A stretch of DNA of 11,028 bases from Avimuribaculum sp964395975. GTDB taxonomy: Bacteria; Bacteroidota; Bacteroidia; Bacteroidales; Muribaculaceae. The stretch covers positions 1 to 11,028 of the forward strand of contig CAYNBZ010000065.1 in NCBI GenBank assembly GCA_964395975.1, given 5' to 3'. Positions 6,952 to 11,028 of the stretch are shown piece by piece. Every line of letters starts with the position of its first letter. Position 1 is the stretch's first letter. The notes under the pieces are model-generated. The model did not search any database. It had not been told where the DNA came from and was given only the letters and a program-made list of their open reading frames with translations. The position numbers and the translations under genes are program-made.

Positions 6952-8934
6952 ATGAATACATTTATAAAAACCATATACACTGTGGCTGCAATGGCATGTG
7001 CGCTGTTGTTATTACACTCGTGCCGCGGAGCCAAATTGAGTGATGCCGAAGAGAAATATCAACGCGGCGAATACTTTGATGCCGCCGAAACCTACCGAAA
7101 GGTATATAATAAAATGAAAAGCCGTGAGGAACGCCCAACACGTGGAATGGTAGCATTCCAAATGGGCGAATGCTACCGGCGACTTAATATGTCAGCACGC
7201 GCATCGGCCGCATATCAGAATGCGTTGCGATATGAATACCCCGACAGCATGGCCTATTTTTACCTTGCCCATTCACTTCAAGCAGAAGGAAAATATTCTG
7301 CAGCTATAAAAAATTACGAAACATTTCTCACATATGTCCCCGACCACTATTTATCACAAGTGGGCATCGAAGGTTGTAGCCTTGCATTAAAATGGAAAGA
7401 AGAACCTACACGGTATATCGTAAAAAGTGCCAACCTGTTCAATTCACGACGTGCCGACTTCTGCCCAATGTTTCTCGATGGCAGTTTCGACCAACTGTAT
7501 TTCACATCATCGACCGATGAATCGACAGGAGAGACCAAAAGCGAAATTACAGGAACGAAAAAAAACGACATATACTTTTCCAAGAAAGATGAAAACGGCA
7601 ACTGGCAACGACCCGAGCCTGCCGAAGGTAGCTTGAATACCGAATTTGATGAAGGGATTACCACATTCACCCCTGATGGAACAACCATGTATCTCGCCAA
7701 AGCGCGAAGAGAGCTCAATGCCGGCACATCGGTAGAAATATTTTCATCGCAAAGGTCGGATGCCCAATGGAGCGAACCCGTGAAATTGGAAATTACGGCC
7801 GACACGCTGTCAGCCTATAGCGATCCCGCTGTATCGCACGATGGAAACTACCTTTACTTCTCAAGCGATATGCCTGGGGGAATGGGGGGCAAAGACCTGT
7901 GGCGCATCAATCTTAAAGAACAAGTTGGAACGCTCGAAAACCTTGGTGACCAAATCAACACTCCGGGCGATGAAAGATTTCCTTACAGTCGCACCGACAG
8001 TATACTATATTTTGCATCCGACGGGCATCCGGGAATGGGTGGTCTCGACCTGTTCAAAGCTACCTTGCAGCCCGATGGCTCCTGGCAAGTTGAAAACATG
8101 AAGCCACCAATAAACTCATCGGCTGATGACTTTGGTATAACATACGGTGAAGGCGAATCGGGATTTTTCAGTTCAAACCGCAATGATGGCCGCGGATATG
8201 ACCACATATACAGTTTTATAAAACCTGAACTGAAAATCACAATTACCGGCTACGTACTCGACAAGGATGAAGAGCCGGTACCCGATGCTACGATACGAAT
8301 CGTCGGAAATGATGGAAGCAACCAGAAAACCATAGGCAAGCCCGATGGATCATTTGAATTCAACTTACAACGCGGCGTACGATATGTAATGCTTGCAGGA
8401 GCAAAAAACTACTTGAACGTAAAACAAGAATTTGTGAGCGACATTGCCGAGGAAGATGCCGAATACTACGTGGAATTCTTTCTGCCGTCAATCACAAAGC
8501 CTCAAGTACTTGAGAATATTTTTTACGATTATGACAAAGCAACGCTACGTCCCGAGTCAAAAACAGCACTCGACGAACTTATCGTGATTCTTAACGACAA
8601 TCCGAACGTAACAATCGAGATGGCATCTCACACCGACCGGTGGGGTTCAAACGAATATAACAATGCACTGTCAAACCGGCGTGCACAATCGGTGGTAGAC
8701 TACCTTGTGGCAGCAGGTATTGCCCCTTCCCGCTTGCAGCCGCATGGATACGGCAAAAAACGTCCCAAAGTGGTTACAAAACGCATAGCTCGTCTTTATC
8801 CACAATTTGAGGAAGGTGACGAACTAAACGAAGCATTTGTGGAACAGCTTTCACCCGAAGACCAAGCAGCCGCCGACCAAATCAACCGCCGCACGGAGTT
8901 CCAAGTCCTTTCCATCACTTACCAACGATACTGA
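6952..8934 (+). CDS. porE: PorE-like TPR / PD40 propeller / CRD / OmpA_C lipoprotein
   Basis: A 660-aa envelope lipoprotein. The signal peptide ends in the lipobox LHSC with lipidated C24. Domains in order: TPR-like helical repeats (about 30-150, including EKYQRGEYFDAAETY and GKYSAAIKNYETF); a PD40/WD40-like beta-propeller (about 165-422) with repeated blades such as YFSSDMPGGMGGKDLW (302-317), YFASDGHPGMGGLDLF (353-368) and FFSSNRNDGRGYDHIY (405-420); a carboxypeptidase-regulatory-like beta-sandwich (about 428-512); and an OmpA C-terminal domain (about 520-658) with D562 and R577, the spacing of the peptidoglycan diaminopimelate-binding pair. This order and length match Porphyromonas gingivalis PorE, which links the type IX secretion PorL/M/K/N complex to the cell wall. 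Relatives also occur in Bacteroidales without that system, so a role in secretion here is inferred. The adjacent flippase gene probably lies in the same operon. Confidence 0.75.
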   Translation: MNTFIKTIYTVAAMACALLLLHSCRGAKLSDAEEKYQRGEYFDAAETYRKVYNKMKSREERPTRGMVAFQMGECYRRLNMSARASAAYQNALRYEYPDSMAYFYLAHSLQAEGKYSAAIKNYETFLTYVPDHYLSQVGIEGCSLALKWKEEPTRYIVKSANLFNSRRADFCPMFLDGSFDQLYFTSSTDESTGETKSEITGTKKNDIYFSKKDENGNWQRPEPAEGSLNTEFDEGITTFTPDGTTMYLAKARRELNAGTSVEIFSSQRSDAQWSEPVKLEITADTLSAYSDPAVSHDGNYLYFSSDMPGGMGGKDLWRINLKEQVGTLENLGDQINTPGDERFPYSRTDSILYFASDGHPGMGGLDLFKATLQPDGSWQVENMKPPINSSADDFGITYGEGESGFFSSNRNDGRGYDHIYSFIKPELKITITGYVLDKDEEPVPDATIRIVGNDGSNQKTIGKPDGSFEFNLQRGVRYVMLAGAKNYLNVKQEFVSDIAEEDAEYYVEFFLPSITKPQVLENIFYDYDKATLRPESKTALDELIVILNDNPNVTIEMASHTDRWGSNEYNNALSNRRAQSVVDYLVAAGIAPSRLQPHGYGKKRPKVVTKRIARLYPQFEEGDELNEAFVEQLSPEDQAAADQINRRTEFQVLSITYQRY

Positions 8935-8988
8935 GCAAAATGCCTTTTGCGTAGCAACCAAGCGTTGGCACATTCCCTTTTTTAGTGG
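8935..8988 (+). terminator. Weak terminator candidate after the porE-like gene
   Basis: GCAAAA (8935-8940) and TTTTGC (8945-8950) form a 6-bp hairpin immediately after the stop codon. A small CCAA/TTGG hairpin (8959-8962 with 8966-8969) then precedes CCCTTTTTT (8976-8984). Neither stem is strong. The remaining bases to 9155 hold only the promoter listed next. Confidence 0.25.
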
Positions 8989-9125
8989 ACGCACGCCACC
9001 GATTTACACTATGTCCGTGAAAAAAATTTCACAAATGGCACAATGTCATCAGAGCCTGCTATTCTAACCAAAGTTACAACAAACAAAAAATTTACAATTC
9101 ACTGAAACGACAATTCAATTATAAT

Positions 9126-9133
9126 TATTTTTG
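9126..9133 (+). promoter_or_regulatory. Promoter -7 element of the TraB/GumN-gldH unit
   Basis: TATTTTTG fully matches TAnnTTTG. It lies 22 bases before the ATG at 9156, so the leader would be about 15 nt. No clear -33 TTTG is present at the expected distance. Confidence 0.5.
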
Positions 9134-9155
9134 CAATAATAAAATCTAAAACAAT

Positions 9156-10046
9156 ATGCGACACCACTCAAACATGCACCTCGTGCTAACTTTGCTTGCT
9201 GTCATAATCAGTACCATCATTCCCGTCAAAGCTCAGATTCTTTGGGAAATTTCAAATAATGAAGCAAAGAAACCATCCTACATACTTGGTACACACCATA
9301 TTGCCCCGATATCAATTCTTGACAGCATTTTAGGTTTTAAAGAGGCATTCAATGGTTGTCAACAATTATATGGAGAACTCGACATGGAATCTGCCACACA
9401 AAAAACAATAACGGATTCGCAACAATACATGGTCGCTCCAACTGACAGTACGTTAAGTAAAATTTTTACAGCCGATGAATTAACCTTATTGGACAGTGTA
9501 ACGCAAAAATACATACAACTCCCAGCCGCCCAATTCGATATATTCAAACCCGCCGTGCTGAGTACACAAATCGCAATAATGCAGGCAATGTCAATATTCA
9601 AAGATTTCGATCCCACCAAACAAATAGACACATTTTTACAACAAATGGCCAAAGAGAAAGGTATGGAGGTAAAAGGATTTGAAACAGCCGACTATCAACT
9701 ACAATTAGTGTTTGGAACTCCAATTTCCTACCAAGCACAAGACTTGATGAAAATGTTGAAAGACGAAATAGCCTATATGGAATATTCTCAGATGCTTGCC
9801 AACTTATATTCACGTCAAGACATCGACGGGTTATTTGAATTAATGAACGATCCGAGATTAGGCATAACAAAATATGAAGCAGAAACACAAATATACCGTA
9901 GAAACATGACGTGGATGGAACAATTAAAAGACATATTGCCCGAAGGCGGCACTTTCATAGTAGTAGGTGCGGGACACCTTCCCGGAGAAAACGGGCTGCT
10001 TGCATTATTGCGCAAAATCGGATATAACACGACCCCTGTGAAATGA
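9156..10046 (+). CDS. TraB/GumN family exported protein
   Basis: A 296-aa protein with an N-terminal signal peptide (hydrophobic core about 8-23, cleavage probably after VKA before QILWEI). Family marks are the opening LWEIS with SYILGTHH (41-48), Glu74 in YGELDME, GFETADYQLQLVF (174-186), RNMTWMEQL (249-257) and the C-terminal FIVVGAGHLPG (267-277). The two GxxH motifs, GTHH and GAGH, together with a conserved Glu, are the set proposed as metal ligands in TraB/TIKI-type proteases. GumN itself was named from a xanthan cluster and has no settled function, so protease activity is a hypothesis. The protein is expected in the periplasm or outside the cell. Its TGA stop overlaps the next ATG (ATGA at 10043-10046), which implies translational coupling to the GldH-like lipoprotein gene. 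Confidence 0.85.
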   Translation: MRHHSNMHLVLTLLAVIISTIIPVKAQILWEISNNEAKKPSYILGTHHIAPISILDSILGFKEAFNGCQQLYGELDMESATQKTITDSQQYMVAPTDSTLSKIFTADELTLLDSVTQKYIQLPAAQFDIFKPAVLSTQIAIMQAMSIFKDFDPTKQIDTFLQQMAKEKGMEVKGFETADYQLQLVFGTPISYQAQDLMKMLKDEIAYMEYSQMLANLYSRQDIDGLFELMNDPRLGITKYEAETQIYRRNMTWMEQLKDILPEGGTFIVVGAGHLPGENGLLALLRKIGYNTTPVK

Positions 10047-10507
10047 ACAGAATCTCCACTTATATTATAATGCTTATGTCATTGCTGACGATTGCATGTT
10101 CAACAGGCAACGACAAGAAAGAGGTATTCGATAAATTTGTCCATATTCCCGAACACAAATGGATACATTCAATACCATGCTATTTCAAGCCCATGACCGA
10201 ATGTGACAAGTGTGACATAAAATTATCATTAAGGCACGAAAACGAATATAAATATGAACGTATCGGACTTACTGTCGATATTGTTGATGCCGATACAGTG
10301 ACGTTACGAAAAACGGTTGTTATTCCACTCGTTGACAACATCGGCAACTGGACGAGCAACGGTTTTGGCTCGCTATACCAGTGTCAAACACACGTGTTCG
10401 ATGACGTAAGGCTCGACTCGACATCAGTCATTCTCGTATGGCAATCAATGAACTGCGACACGTTGCAGCATATATCTGAAGTGGGTATCAACATCTCAAG
10501 AAAATAA
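10043..10507 (+). CDS. gldH: GldH-like lipoprotein
   Basis: A 154-aa lipoprotein. A short signal peptide ends in LTIAC, with C19 as the lipidation site followed by STGND. The mature part is a small beta-rich domain. Its layout resembles the GldH family of Bacteroidota: an early VFDKFVHIPEHKW (28-40), an RHENEY segment (64-69) followed by TVDIVDADTVTLRK, a GNWTSNGFGSLYQ turn (101-113) and a C-terminal SEVGINISRK (145-154). GldH was found as a gliding-motility lipoprotein in Flavobacterium johnsoniae, but homologues are kept in many non-gliding Bacteroidales, where the role is unclear. Three further cysteines (C46, C54, C57) and C114 and C138 are unusual for so small an exported protein and could form disulfides. 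The start overlaps the TraB/GumN stop, with no separate promoter seen. Assignment rests on pattern resemblance, so it is less certain than for its neighbour. Confidence 0.6.
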   Translation: MNRISTYIIMLMSLLTIACSTGNDKKEVFDKFVHIPEHKWIHSIPCYFKPMTECDKCDIKLSLRHENEYKYERIGLTVDIVDADTVTLRKTVVIPLVDNIGNWTSNGFGSLYQCQTHVFDDVRLDSTSVILVWQSMNCDTLQHISEVGINISRK

Positions 10508-10618
10508 TTGACTCAATAATATTTGGATACGCACCTGCCGTTCATCATCTAATCGCTATTATTCAGCATAAATCGGAAAATATCTTTCGTTTCCACCACA
10601 AGATTCAACGCTTTTCGT

Positions 10619-10626
10619 TATATTTG
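10619..10626 (+). promoter_or_regulatory. Promoter -7 element ahead of a structured segment
   Basis: TATATTTG fully matches TAnnTTTG. It does not precede any coding region on the + strand, but it lies about 30 bases before the first paired arm of the candidate RNA. No TTTG is seen at the -33 position. Confidence 0.35.
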
Positions 10627-10656
10627 TGATTGATTTCCGTAAGGTTGTCAGACATA

Positions 10657-10874
10657 GGAATGAAGAGCGTTATTGAAACTTTCTTGTTCAGTCAAATTCT
10701 CGCAAAGTTTGAATAGGGACAAAAGAGAGTAGCAACAACGCTCATGCTACGGATATGTACTATTCCGAAAGGGAGAACTATATACCTCGCAAGCGTGAGT
10801 GGCTGTTGCTTATCGTCCCACGGCAATGCGAGAAGCCTGACTGAAAGATAAGCGAAAATACAGTCCTCACGCTT
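10657..10874 (+). ncRNA. Candidate structured RNA (possibly 6S-like)
   Basis: The 3' half is one long hairpin. AAGCGTGAG (10791-10799) pairs with CTCACGCTT (10866-10874). After a single bulged T, GGCTGT (10801-10806) pairs with ACAGTC (10860-10865, one G-U). After a 1 x 6 asymmetric loop, GCTTATC (10808-10814) pairs with GATAAGC (10847-10853). That is 22 pairs in 84 bases. The 5' half also folds: GAGCGTT (10665-10671) with AACGCTC (10737-10743), enclosing AAACTTT/AAAGTTT (10676-10682 with 10704-10710), and GGAAT (10657-10661) with ATTCC (10762-10766). No convincing protein frame covers it on the + strand. The long hairpin with an interrupted middle recalls 6S RNA (a Bacteroidota form, 6S-Flavo, is known), but I cannot confirm that. 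A leader of a gene beyond the right edge is another possibility. It is not RNase P RNA, tmRNA or SRP RNA by their usual core motifs. Confidence 0.4.
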
Positions 10875-10951
10875 TCGCATTTAATAACTTAAATGTTCCA
10901 ATGGAGGATGAGGAACGGGGAAATAGTTATGACACCAGAAGATTTTTTTGG

Positions 10952-11028
10952 TCATGGAAGTTGTGATTCTAAGTAGTCTTCCCTTAAAAAGCCCATTTTT
11001 GCGAGATATTGTTCTGATACAGTATCTC
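10952..11028 (-). CDS. Possible C-terminal end of a leftward gene (partial)
   Basis: Read leftwards from the right edge, one frame stays open for 24 codons and ends with TGA at 10952-10954. The peptide includes VSEQYLAKMGFLREDYLESQ, which is helical, acidic and protein-like, with ordinary codons. It is too short to identify, and the open run could be chance. If real, the gene enters from beyond the window and converges on gldH and the structured segment. Confidence 0.25.
   Translation of the reverse strand, partial: DTVSEQYLAKMGFLREDYLESQLP

Noticed and set aside
8837..9067. 76-residue plus-strand frame running past the porE-like gene
   Set aside because: Most of its coding part overlaps the conserved OmpA_C domain in another frame, and the remainder is low-quality intergenic sequence.
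10515..10563. AATAATA / TATTATT pairing after gldH as a terminator
   Set aside because: The stem is only A-T, the loop is 35 bases and no T tract follows, so it does not meet the pattern of an intrinsic terminator.
10771..10876. Cobalamin or other known riboswitch in the structured segment
   Set aside because: The conserved core sequences of cobalamin, TPP, FMN and SAM riboswitches were not found in the paired region.
10692..10880. 62-residue minus-strand open frame
   Set aside because: Its composition is not protein-like, it has no recognisable motif, and it is the antisense image of the long hairpin at 10791-10874.
10901..10966. Small plus-strand frames starting at 10901 (21 codons) and 10929 (15 codons)
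   Set aside because: They are very short with no recognised similarity. The GGAGG near the second start is not enough to support a gene.
1..11028. CRISPR array, tRNA genes, toxin-antitoxin pair or intact insertion sequence
   Set aside because: No regularly spaced repeats, no tRNA cloverleaf with a TTCGA-type arm, no small paired genes of that type and no transposase motifs were seen in any frame.

Overview
The window comes from a Bacteroidales-type genome (phylum Bacteroidota). Three things point there: promoters of the TTTG-N19/20-TAnnTTTG kind in front of several genes, almost no Shine-Dalgarno sequences, and lineage-typical genes (a class III fructose-1,6-bisphosphatase, a PorE-like TPR/PD40/OmpA lipoprotein and a GldH-like lipoprotein). 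The family or genus cannot be fixed from the sequence. No tRNA, rRNA, CRISPR array or intact insertion sequence was seen.

Layout. 1-150: a hairpin terminator next to the end of fbp. 151-2184 (-): fbp, a gluconeogenic enzyme. 2185-2397: a divergent promoter region. 2398-3198 (+): an orphan fucosyltransferase-fold glycosyltransferase. 3199-3394: an inverted repeat, a probable promoter and a roughly 90-nt leader. 3395-5112 (+): a tight two-gene unit of a NifU/IscU-like scaffold protein with an unfamiliar C-terminal half, then a GGGtGRT-family protein of unknown function; it is closed by a strong hairpin. 5113-5424: terminator, spacer and promoter. 5425-8934 (+): a MOP-superfamily polysaccharide flippase and a PorE-like outer-membrane/peptidoglycan lipoprotein. 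9156-10507 (+): an exported TraB/GumN-family protein and a GldH-like lipoprotein joined by an ATGA overlap. 10508-11028: no convincing complete gene, but a promoter -7 element and a strongly base-paired segment that may be a structured RNA.

How the genes relate. The right half is envelope biology: lipid-linked glycan export, a lipoprotein bridging outer membrane and peptidoglycan (in Porphyromonas PorE serves the type IX secretion system), and two small exported proteins. The left half is central and redox metabolism: fbp and the Fe-S-type pair. The pair is the most interesting item: a recurring, very well conserved module with recognisable family signatures and, as far as I know, no assigned function. 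The second most interesting item is the structured segment at 10657-10874.
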